Part shown: in pieces, positions 16,829 to 23,523 of the stretch
Layout of the letters: each line of letters begins with the position of its first letter
Numbering within the stretch: the stretch's first letter is position 1
NCBI GenBank assembly: GCA_020431545.1
Contig: JAGQIB010000197.1
Location: 1-23,523, forward strand
Origin: Gemmatimonadota bacterium
Lineage (GTDB): Bacteria; ARS69
Direction: 5' to 3'
Length of the DNA: 23,523 bases
The notes under the pieces: generated by a model
Databases searched by the model: none
What the model was told of the DNA's origin: nothing
Seen by the model: the letters and a program-made list of their open reading frames with translations, nothing else
Made by a program: the position numbers and the translations under genes

Positions 16829-16858
16829 CCGTGGGCGCCGGTCATCCGGCGCCCACGG
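16829..16858 (-). terminator. Very strong GC hairpin after the M1 aminopeptidase
   Basis: A perfect 13-bp stem, CCGTGGGCGCCGG and CCGGCGCCCACGG, closes a TCAT loop 5 nt after the aminopeptidase stop. No U-run follows on the minus strand. Position and strength point to termination or to protection of the mRNA 3' end. Confidence 0.7.
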
Positions 16859-16863
16859 TGTCG

Positions 16864-19596
16864 CTAGCGGATCAGGACGACCGGACGGGCGACCGTCCCC
16901 TGGGCCTCGTGAAGCCGGACATAGTACACACCGGGAGCGACCCGAAGTCCCGCGGAATCTCGACCGTCCCAGATCACCTGACTCGCGCCCGCGGGCTGCT
17001 CGCCCCGGACGAGATTCCGCACGAGCCGCCCGCTGACGTCATAGACGGAGAGCTCCGCGCTGCCCTTCCGGGAGAGCGAGAACGCCAGCGTCGTCTCGCG
17101 CGCGAACGGATTCGGCGCGCACGGCTCCAGCCCGAACGGCACCGCCACGATGCCGGGCTCTCCCACGGGGACCGCAGGCGAGTAGGGCTCACCGAACCAG
17201 TGCGTGAGGATGTAGTCGACGTTCGCCCGCAACTGCGAGTGATTGTACCGATACGGCCGCCCCGCGATGTACGCCATGCGGCCGCCGTCCGGCCGGGCGG
17301 TCCCGCCCGCGGGCGGCTCGACGACCACGCCAATCCCCTGCGTCGACGTGCCCCGGAACAGGAGCGTGCTGTTCGGACCGACGGTCGGCGAGAAGAGATC
17401 CACGAGGTTCTGAGTTCCGATCAGGCTCATGTTCGTGAGGCCGGCGACCTGCGCGTTGCAGGAGCTGATCGTGGTCTGCACGGAGGTCGTGTTGATTCCG
17501 AGGTACGCCGACAGCGACGGATCGAGGAAATCGCTTCCCATGCGAGTGAGGAGCAGCACGTTGCCACCCGCGTCCAGATACGACTCGATCGGCGTCTCGA
17601 TCCAGTCGGCGAGGTCGCCGGCGTAGTTGTTCCCCACCCACACCACGGCGGAGTACTTCCCGATCGTGCCGGCGGGCACGGCGCCGTGGCCGAGCGGCTC
17701 CGGCACGTTCGGGGGGTAGCCGCCCGCCGGTTCCGAGAACGTGTCCCAGAACGTGATCGGGAAGTCGTTCCAGAACGTGCTGTCCGCGTAGGCCGACGTG
17801 ATCTCGGAGCCGTAGGTGGCCCAGTCCACGCCGTTCACGAGCAGGATGCCCTGCGCCAGCGTGGGATTCGTCACCGTGGACTGAACCTGACGGAGGATCC
17901 ACTTGTCCGGATCGATCTGGACGTCTTCCACGGTGCCGGGCACCGAGATGGCGAACGTCTGCGAGGCGAGCTCGTCCTCGACCGTGTAGTCGAACGTGCC
18001 CGCGTCGCTCGTCACGCGAACCTGGATCGGCATCGTGAAGAGACCCGTATTCGTCTGCAGCTGATCGATCGTGAGGTCGATGCCGCCGGGAGTCGCGACC
18101 CAGCTGGAACCGTAGACGGGGAAGTATTCCCCGTAGATCCACTGCTGGAAGAAGGCATCGAGATCGCGACCCGAGATGTCTTCCATCGCGTCCCGGAACT
18201 GCTCGGTGGTCGCCACCGAACCGCCGTACAGCGCGCGGTAGTGCGCGAGCCCCGCGAAGAAGTCGGTGTCGCCGAGCACGCCGCGGAGCATGTGCACCAC
18301 CCACGACGCCTTGTTGTAGCTCAGGTTCGAGTCGAAGATGGCGTTGAAGTCCGTGAGGTCCTCGGCGTAGATCGTGCCGGGACCGAAGTACGCGGCGCCG
18401 TCCATGTAGTCTCGATACGTGCCGACCCCCGCGGACTGCTCCTTCCAGTAGGCCTCACCCCAGGTCGCGAAGCCCTCGTTCAGCCAGATGTGGTGGAAGT
18501 CCGCGCAGGTCACGTTGTCTCCCCACCACTGATGCGCGAGCTCGTGCGAGATCAGGTCCTCGCCGTAGCCGCCGAGACTCGTGCACGTCTGGTGTTCCAT
18601 ACCGCCGCCCCACACGAACTCGGCATGCCCGTACTTCTCGTTCACGAACGGGTACTCACCCCAGCCCTGCGCGAACGCGTCGATCATGGGAACGGTGAGG
18701 GCATACGTCGCCTGCACCGCGCTGAAGTGGCTCGGATACACGAAGTACTTCACTTCCATCGGCGAGCCGCCGGCCTGCGGCGTGTACCAGTGCGAGAACA
18801 CCGTGTACGGATGGCAGGCGATCGACACGAGATATGGCGCCATGGCGTAGTCCGTGTGCCAGTGCGTGGTGCGCGTGGTGCCGTTGTCCACGTCGGAGAC
18901 GAGCGTGCCGTTCGACGCGACGACGAGGTTGTCCGGCAGGGTGATCGTGATGTCCACCGAGTCGGCCTTGTCGTCGTTGTGATCCTTGCACGGCCACCAC
19001 TCGCGCGCCCCGAAGGGCTCGCTGAGCGACCAGATCATCGGCGAGCCGCCGAAGCTGCTCCACCCGAAGGAGTCCCCGGACGGATTGCCCGAGTACGTCA
19101 CCGTGAGCGTCACGATCTCCCCGTTGGCGTACGACCGATCCAGGTCCACGGTGACGATGTTGGACGCGTGCGCGAACGTGGTCGGCACGCCGCCGGACGT
19201 CGCGGCGGACACCGTCATGTTGTTCTTGAGATTGAAGTCGAACGTGGCGACGGGCCCGTTCGTGACCTCGGCCGTGGTCGTGACGGTGCCCGAGAGCGTG
19301 CTCGTGCTCGGACTGAGCGTGAGATCCAGACCGTAATGCGTGACGTCGAACTGGTACTGATTCGGCGTCATCACGCTCGCCTGATCCGCCTCACGCGCCG
19401 CGCGCTCGGCGAAGCGCGCCTTGGAGCGGGCCTCCTCCGCGCGGTGCGGGAAACGGTCGGCGGGGATCGAATCGTCGATGACGGCGGAGGCGGTCGGGGT
19501 GGAGGCGACGGCGAGGTTCGAGGTCGCCAGGAGGAGGAGACCGGGGAGGGCGGCCAGGGCGAGCGGCCCCAGGCGGCGAGCGGCACGGTGCGTCAT
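16864..19596 (-). CDS. Secreted M1-family metallopeptidase with glutaminase-like domain and FlgD-Ig module
   Basis: 910 residues from the ATG at 19596, with GAGG 7 nt upstream. A signal peptide covers about 1-32. The M1 N-terminal beta domain and catalytic domain follow, with the exopeptidase motif in modified form (GGMEHQ, 331-336, versus GAMEN), the zinc motif HELAHQWWG (H351, E352, H355), the third ligand Glu374 in NEGFATW, and the catalytic Tyr427 in YNKASWVVHMLR. After about residue 590 comes a segment ILLVNGVDWATYGSEITSAY ... KYSAVVWVGN ... YLDAGGNVLLLTRMG that looks like a class I glutamine-amidotransferase-like fold without an obvious catalytic Cys. The last 80 residues are a FlgD-Ig module ending ARPVVLIR. 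Zinc aminopeptidase activity is expected outside the cell; the role of the middle domain is unknown. Confidence 0.93.
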   Translation of the reverse strand: MTHRAARRLGPLALAALPGLLLLATSNLAVASTPTASAVIDDSIPADRFPHRAEEARSKARFAERAAREADQASVMTPNQYQFDVTHYGLDLTLSPSTSTLSGTVTTTAEVTNGPVATFDFNLKNNMTVSAATSGGVPTTFAHASNIVTVDLDRSYANGEIVTLTVTYSGNPSGDSFGWSSFGGSPMIWSLSEPFGAREWWPCKDHNDDKADSVDITITLPDNLVVASNGTLVSDVDNGTTRTTHWHTDYAMAPYLVSIACHPYTVFSHWYTPQAGGSPMEVKYFVYPSHFSAVQATYALTVPMIDAFAQGWGEYPFVNEKYGHAEFVWGGGMEHQTCTSLGGYGEDLISHELAHQWWGDNVTCADFHHIWLNEGFATWGEAYWKEQSAGVGTYRDYMDGAAYFGPGTIYAEDLTDFNAIFDSNLSYNKASWVVHMLRGVLGDTDFFAGLAHYRALYGGSVATTEQFRDAMEDISGRDLDAFFQQWIYGEYFPVYGSSWVATPGGIDLTIDQLQTNTGLFTMPIQVRVTSDAGTFDYTVEDELASQTFAISVPGTVEDVQIDPDKWILRQVQSTVTNPTLAQGILLVNGVDWATYGSEITSAYADSTFWNDFPITFWDTFSEPAGGYPPNVPEPLGHGAVPAGTIGKYSAVVWVGNNYAGDLADWIETPIESYLDAGGNVLLLTRMGSDFLDPSLSAYLGINTTSVQTTISSCNAQVAGLTNMSLIGTQNLVDLFSPTVGPNSTLLFRGTSTQGIGVVVEPPAGGTARPDGGRMAYIAGRPYRYNHSQLRANVDYILTHWFGEPYSPAVPVGEPGIVAVPFGLEPCAPNPFARETTLAFSLSRKGSAELSVYDVSGRLVRNLVRGEQPAGASQVIWDGRDSAGLRVAPGVYYVRLHEAQGTVARPVVLIR

Positions 19597-19803
19597 GCGA
19601 TACCTCGGGGAGCGGGTTGTCGAGCGAGTCGATGATCGACTTCGGGGCGGGCCGCCGCAGCCGAGCATGGCTCGTTCCATCATACACCTGCCCGCCCGGG
19701 GGGACCTGCCGCGTCCGATTCGACTTGCCGTCGCGCCGCGCGGGAGGCCAGACTTTACATTCGTGGCGAGATGACAGACTCCCGAGCCGAAGGGCCCGTA
19801 CTC

Positions 19804-20676
19804 ATGTCGAGGCTTCTTTCGCCGATCCTGGCCGGGTTCCTTCTGGCCTTCGTCGCGGCCGGCGCCGTGGCGGCGCAGGAATCCCCGGAGCCCGCGACCG
19901 AGGAGCTCGTCGAGCTGGTGCTCTTCGACGGCACCCGAGTGCGCGGACGGATCGTCTCCGAGGCCGAGGAGTTCGTCGTCGTCGAGTCCGACTCGATGGG
20001 GCGCCTTCTGATCGACCGCAGTCAGATCCAAGCGGTGAATCGAGACATCCCCGGACCGACTTCTCCCCCGGGCTGGAGGCGGGACCCGGATGCCAACTCG
20101 CTGCTCTTGACCCCGACCTCGGAGACCCTCCCGCGGGGCGACGGGTATTACCGGAACTTCCTGCTGCTGTTCAACAACCTGGGAATCGCGATCACCGACG
20201 ACTTCGACCTGAGCGCGATGCTCGCGTTCCCCGTCTCGAGCGATCTCCAGATCGCGAGCCTGGGGGCGAAGCTCCGCTTGGTCTCGCGGGAGGAGACCGG
20301 CGTGGGCGTGGCGCTGGCTGCCTCCGGTTGGGTCGTCAGCGGCGAGAAGGTCGGTTCACTGGGCGCGATCGTGTCCTTGGGGAATCACCGGCGAAGCTTG
20401 ACCGGCGCCGTGAACCACGGATTCGCCGACGGGGGCGGAGAGGTCTTCTTCTTCCTCGGCGGCGACGTTCAGGTCGGGCGCGGCTTCAAGCTGCTCGCGG
20501 AGTACGGAAACAGCGCGAGCGCGCTGACCGACGACACCGACTTCCGAGGCCTGATCAACGTCGGCTTCCGCGCATTCTGGGAGAGCACGAGCTTCACGAT
20601 GACGGGCTTCCGCCCGCTGGAAGACACGGGCGACTTCCTGGCGTTCCCGCTGGTGATGTTCTCGGCGCATTTCTGA
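19804..20676 (+). CDS. Outer-membrane-like protein with N-terminal LSM-like segment
   Basis: 290 residues from the ATG at 19804. An in-frame ATG at 19771 would add 11 residues; signal-peptide shape favours 19804. The signal peptide is RLLSPILAGFLLAFVAAGAV, ending AAQ. Residues 36-80 (LVLFDGTRVRGRIVSEAEEF, then GRLLIDRSQIQAVNRD) look like a small beta-barrel of the LSM/SH3-like type often placed before envelope domains. The rest alternates hydrophobic and polar residues in strands (LGAIVSLGNHRRSLTGAVNH, VQVGRGFKLLAEYG, FRAFWESTSFTMTGFRP), consistent with a transmembrane beta-barrel ending in Phe. Function unknown. Its stop lies 13 nt from the stop of the convergent VOC gene with no hairpin between them. 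Confidence 0.8.
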   Translation: MSRLLSPILAGFLLAFVAAGAVAAQESPEPATEELVELVLFDGTRVRGRIVSEAEEFVVVESDSMGRLLIDRSQIQAVNRDIPGPTSPPGWRRDPDANSLLLTPTSETLPRGDGYYRNFLLLFNNLGIAITDDFDLSAMLAFPVSSDLQIASLGAKLRLVSREETGVGVALAASGWVVSGEKVGSLGAIVSLGNHRRSLTGAVNHGFADGGGEVFFFLGGDVQVGRGFKLLAEYGNSASALTDDTDFRGLINVGFRAFWESTSFTMTGFRPLEDTGDFLAFPLVMFSAHF

Positions 20677-20689
20677 GACGAAGGGTCCT

Positions 20690-21040
20690 CTACTTCGTGT
20701 AACGCGGCTCGTAGAGCTGGATCGTGAAGCCCCCCGGCACCTCGAAGTACGTGACGAGACCGTAGCCGTGATCCTCGATCGGGCGCGTGAACACCACGCC
20801 TCGCGCCTCGAGCTCCGCGACGGTCGCCTCGATGTCGTCGCAGTAGAACGAGATGTCGGCGGTTCCGGAGGGAGTGTCGTTCCCCTCGGTCGGGTGAACG
20901 CCGAGGTCCGCCTCCGGGGCGTCGAAGATCAACCATCCGTCCCCGACGTCGGCGCCCTTCAGGCCGAGCTTGTCGCGGAGGAACTCCCGGAGCGCCTTCG
21001 CCTCCGAGGAATAGAACATCGCGTGCATGCCGCGAATCAT
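20690..21040 (-). CDS. VOC-superfamily (glyoxalase-like) protein
   Basis: 116 residues from the ATG at 21040, with GAGGAGG 5 nt upstream. It is a compact VOC protein: HAMFYSSEAKALREFLRDKL, WLIFDAPEADLGVHPTEGND, ADISFYCDDIEATVAELEAR, and EVPGGFTIQLYEP. Possible metal ligands are His6, His49 and Glu111. Substrate not predictable. It is unrelated in sequence detail to the YycE-like member at 9104-9526. It appears to be monocistronic. Confidence 0.88.
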   Translation of the reverse strand: MIRGMHAMFYSSEAKALREFLRDKLGLKGADVGDGWLIFDAPEADLGVHPTEGNDTPSGTADISFYCDDIEATVAELEARGVVFTRPIEDHGYGLVTYFEVPGGFTIQLYEPRYTK

Positions 21041-21170
21041 CGCGACCTCCTCTCGGTGTTCGGTCGAGCACGAGCCGCGCGGATAGACGGCGGCGTTGCG
21101 AACACTCCGGTTGCGAGACGCCAGGAATCCTCGGAACCCTCAGACGTCGAGATCAGAGAGCCGCGTGCCC

Positions 21171-22949
21171 TCACCACCACACCGCGCCCAATCCCGGATC
21201 CCCCAGATTCCACAGCACCCGCACCGGCAGGGAGTACTCGGCATCCCGCCCGGCCACACGCGTCTGCACGACCGGGTAGTACGCCTGATTCCGGCCCGTC
21301 ACGATCGGCAGTCGCGCGCGCCACACGCTCGAGCCGTCCGGCGCCGGCCCCGCGAAGAACGCCGGCACGCGACGCCAGCCCATCTCGCTGCCCTCGTGCA
21401 CGGCGCGCTTGAAGTCGCCGTCCGCGCGATCCGGCACGTCCACGGCCCAGAGCCACGCTTCCTTCACCGACGTCATCGCGTCCCGCGCCACGATGTCCAC
21501 GACGACGTCACCCTCCTTCAATCCCTCCATCACCACGAAAGGCGGCGTCTCCCGATTGCCGGCCACGCGCTCCGCCCAGGCGAGGGCGGCGCGCGCCGCC
21601 GTCTCGTTCGCGAGCGTGGAGGGCGCACCCGGCAGGTACGTGAGCGCTTCCCACGGGGTCGTGATCCGGCTCGCCCAGGGTCCGCGCGACGAGGAACTCT
21701 CGCCGCCCAGAACGGCTTCCGCCGGCCCGGCCACTCCGTCCGGCAGCGGCGACGGCAAGGCGAACGCCGTCTCGTCCCGCGAGAGCGCGACGCGCGCTTC
21801 GAGATCGATCGGCCACTCCGGATCGGAGTCACCCACGACGTTCAGCAACGCGACACCGTCCATCGGTCCACGATCCTGCCCTTTCAGCACGCCGATCTCG
21901 AGCTGCGACCGCCACCGCTGCCCGCTGCCCGGACAGCTCGGACATTCCGGATCCGGTTCGCGGTAGCTCGAACGAAGGAACGACACGACGTCCCGCGAGC
22001 TTCCGTAGGGAATCGGCTGCAGTTCGGCCATCATCCGGACGCGCGCCTCCCGCTCCCACCGCCGCCACCGAACCCAGTGCGCATCGAGCCAGTCCATCGG
22101 CCACCCGACCGACACGAGTCCCCACACGCCGCGGTCGACGGCGGCGGCTTGCGCGGCTCCGAGTGCCCCGCGTCCCTCGGCCACGAGCGTCATCGGCAGC
22201 TCGGTCAGGCCGGTGGCGTCGGTCATCACGTCGCGTACGGCCTTCACCGCGCGGATCCACGCGACTCCGGTGTGCCATTCCAGGAGATCCGTCGCCTCGG
22301 CGCTCCGCTGGAACGCGCGAAGCTGCGAGTACGCGAGCTGCTCCTCGCTCCGGAAGGCCTCGCCGGAAGTCGAGCTCGGGTTCTCGAAGCGACGAAGGTC
22401 CCGCACGATCGGTCCGCGCACGTCGACGATCGCCGTCGCGACGTCGAGCTCCAGCGCGGGCCGGTGCCCGTACGCGCGCACGAAGTCGAAGTCACTCGTG
22501 GAGATCCCCGGCGGAAACTCCGTGACGAGGATGTCACCCCCGCGCCGCACGGAGACCTCGCCGTGGTCGTCGAGCGGAAGGAACAGGGTGCCGCTCGTTC
22601 GATGAACGTCGTCCGGCCCGATGAAGCCGCGGTACGCCACGAACGTGAAATCCGTGACGAGGAGCCTTCGCTCGTCCTCCACCGTGAGGATCCGCGGATC
22701 GGTCACCCACACGTCCAGGTCCTTCTCCGCGGACTCGCCGGTGCCGCACCAGCCGTTCGACCAGTACCAGCCGTACCAGCCGGGGTCGAACTCCTCCGGC
22801 GTCGCGGGGCGCCCGGCCTCGAGCTCCGGGATGCGGATCGCGGAGCAGCCTCCGAGGACCGCGGCGCCGACCAGGAGAAGGGCCGCGGCCACCGCGGAGC
22901 CGGCGCGAACCCACCAGGCCGGGCGCGGGAACGGAAGAGTGCTTCGCAT
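21171..22949 (-). CDS. Lipoprotein resembling PhoPQ-activated pathogenicity-related (PqaA-like) proteins
   Basis: 592 residues from the ATG at 22949; the upstream Shine-Dalgarno is weak. A lipoprotein signal ends in a textbook LGGC lipobox (Cys35). The mature protein is long and Trp-rich (FDPGWYGWYWSNGWCGTGES). An alpha/beta-hydrolase-like core follows (ELPMTLVAEGRGALGAAQAA, then GVWGLVSVGWPMDWLDAHWV), and a C-terminal beta-rich domain contains VKEAWLWAVDVPDRADGDFK and NQAYYPVVQTRVAG. The overall plan recalls the PhoPQ_related family, but where those have a GASKRG nucleophile elbow this protein has VAEGRG, without Ser. If the homology is right it may be a non-hydrolytic or altered member. The family call is tentative; export and lipidation are well supported. 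Confidence 0.7.
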   Translation of the reverse strand: MRSTLPFPRPAWWVRAGSAVAAALLLVGAAVLGGCSAIRIPELEAGRPATPEEFDPGWYGWYWSNGWCGTGESAEKDLDVWVTDPRILTVEDERRLLVTDFTFVAYRGFIGPDDVHRTSGTLFLPLDDHGEVSVRRGGDILVTEFPPGISTSDFDFVRAYGHRPALELDVATAIVDVRGPIVRDLRRFENPSSTSGEAFRSEEQLAYSQLRAFQRSAEATDLLEWHTGVAWIRAVKAVRDVMTDATGLTELPMTLVAEGRGALGAAQAAAVDRGVWGLVSVGWPMDWLDAHWVRWRRWEREARVRMMAELQPIPYGSSRDVVSFLRSSYREPDPECPSCPGSGQRWRSQLEIGVLKGQDRGPMDGVALLNVVGDSDPEWPIDLEARVALSRDETAFALPSPLPDGVAGPAEAVLGGESSSSRGPWASRITTPWEALTYLPGAPSTLANETAARAALAWAERVAGNRETPPFVVMEGLKEGDVVVDIVARDAMTSVKEAWLWAVDVPDRADGDFKRAVHEGSEMGWRRVPAFFAGPAPDGSSVWRARLPIVTGRNQAYYPVVQTRVAGRDAEYSLPVRVLWNLGDPGLGAVWW

Positions 22950-23153
22950 GGGTAATCCCGAGGGGCGTGAAACGGGTGGGGAACTCGAAGCTATCAGGAA
23001 TTCCGCCGGCTGGCCGCATCGAACCGCCGGCATTGACACCGCCCCCCGGACCGGCCGACCATCCGCCGGTCGCGGCGCACGGCCGCGCGTCGGCCGAGCC
23101 ACCGGCCGACGTCCGGGCTCGGCCCGGCCATCGGTGAAGCGGGGAGGATGACG
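22950..23153. other. Divergent intergenic region with a 9-bp inverted repeat
   Basis: About 200 bases between two divergent genes. A TTGACA at 23033-23038 reads toward the downstream gene, but no good -10 follows. A perfect inverted repeat CGTCGGCCG-AGCCAC-CGGCCGACG lies at 23088-23111. The string ACCGGCCGAC also occurs twice, at 23050-23059 and 23101-23110. Confidence 0.45.
23141..23147 (+). promoter_or_regulatory. Ribosome binding site choosing the second of two ATGs
   Basis: GGGGAGG is directly abutted by an ATG at 23148 and lies 6 nt before the in-frame ATG at 23154. The spacing selects 23154 as the start. Confidence 0.65.
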
Positions 23154-23523
23154 ATGCGGAGGGGGCCCACCTATCCCGGGGGCGAGTGGTCGCGCTCGCC
23201 GCTCCGGCTGTTCGAAGGCGATCGCGTGCAGGCCCAGCTCGGATCCGGCGAATGGGTCGCCGGGCGGCTCCTCGTGTTCGGCGGGGGCCTCGAGATCGAG
23301 CTCGACGAGCCCCAGCTCGTCGGCGGGTGCGTGGAGTCCAGCCGCTTCGTGGACCGGAACCAGGCCCGCGACATGAGGGTGCTCGTGCGCCCGGAGAGCC
23401 TCTGGACGGACGAGATGCGCGTGCGTCGTGAGTCGCAGATCTGGTCCGCTGCCCACCCGGGCTGGCGCGCGCGGCTCGCCCGCTGGACGCGGGAAGCACT
23501 GGGCCGCGATCCGATCGCGCGGG
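23154..23523 (+). CDS. Unrecognised protein, C-terminus beyond window
   Basis: The frame stays open from the ATG at 23154 to the end of the window (about 123 residues). I translated it by hand. It starts MRRGPTYPGGEWSRSPLRLF and continues with a small beta-rich stretch (DRVQAQLGSGEWVAGRLLVF, then GGLEIELDEPQLVGGCVESS) that resembles an SH3/PilZ-like barrel. A more helical, Arg/Trp-rich segment follows (ESQIWSAAHPGWRARLARWT). No signal peptide is seen. No family is recognised. Confidence 0.65.
   Translation, partial: MRRGPTYPGGEWSRSPLRLFEGDRVQAQLGSGEWVAGRLLVFGGGLEIELDEPQLVGGCVESSRFVDRNQARDMRVLVRPESLWTDEMRVRRESQIWSAAHPGWRARLARWTREALGRDPIAR

Noticed and set aside
16789..19635. A very long open frame on the plus strand, opposite the M1 aminopeptidase
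   Set aside because: It is compositionally driven by high GC. Its translation is Arg/Val/Gly/His-rich without domains, while the minus strand carries intact catalytic motifs.
19597..19803. Promoter pairs for the divergent aminopeptidase and barrel genes
   Set aside because: A TATGAT on the minus strand is attractive, but no -35 at suitable distance was found; on the plus strand spacing is too long.
21095..21116. Direct repeat GTTGCGA twice in the short region before the second VOC gene
   Set aside because: Seven bases only, no symmetry or further copies; within chance expectation.
21096..22955. Plus-strand open frame opposite the PqaA-like lipoprotein
   Set aside because: Low-complexity Arg/His/Pro composition; the minus strand has a lipobox and recognisable blocks.

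Overview
The window is a GC-rich (roughly two-thirds G+C by eye), gene-dense stretch of bacterial chromosome with no rRNA, tRNA, transposase, phage or CRISPR signature. Several proteins are exported or lipid-anchored. Three secreted proteins (a 301-residue protein, a subtilase and an M1 aminopeptidase) end in the FlgD-Ig/type IX-like C-terminal module. An outer-membrane protein resembles the DUF6666 family best known from Planctomycetes. Together these suggest an uncultured Gram-negative of the FCB/PVC neighbourhood, for example an Eisenbacteria- or Krumholzibacteria-like lineage. This placement is inferred from protein style, not from a marker gene.

Layout. 1-1628 (minus): ETF:ubiquinone oxidoreductase, missing only its C-terminal tip. 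1722-3524 (minus): TolB-N-like/TPR protein behind a promoter with a nested inverted repeat. 3735-4640 (minus): secreted protein with a sorting module. 4828-7172 (plus): tandem HD-GYP protein followed 17 nt later by an outer-membrane beta-barrel, closed by a bidirectional terminator at 7202-7232. 7256-7789 (minus): DUF6174-type lipoprotein. 7948-9812 (minus): a tight four-gene cassette in the order Cys-rich RiPP-precursor-like peptide, YycE-type VOC protein, GNAT acetyltransferase, macro-domain protein; the last three overlap by 4 nt at each junction. 9936-11159 (minus): secreted protein with a carboxypeptidase-regulatory-like domain. 11315-12145 (minus) and 12225-12707 (plus): divergent AraC-type regulator and DUF3224 protein. 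12770-15375 (minus): subtilase followed 11 nt later by a SAM methyltransferase. 15603-15986 (plus): four-helix membrane protein. 16064-16786 (minus): lipoprotein. 16864-19596 (minus): M1 aminopeptidase fused to a glutaminase-like domain and a sorting module. 19804-20676 (plus): barrel protein with an N-terminal LSM-like segment. 20690-21040 (minus): second VOC protein. 21171-22949 (minus): PqaA-like lipoprotein. 23154-end (plus): start of an unrecognised gene.

How the genes work together. Most of the window reads as household and cell-surface genes: respiration, extracellular proteolysis, envelope proteins and c-di-GMP-type signalling. The part that looks least described is the 7948-9812 cassette. 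A 91-residue peptide with a class I lanthipeptide-style leader and nine cysteines in its C-terminal half sits directly upstream of VOC, acetyltransferase and ADP-ribose-binding genes. No lanthipeptide synthetase is present, so any maturation would have to happen in trans. A second theme is strong GC hairpins without U-tracts after genes, which may be the local style of transcription end.
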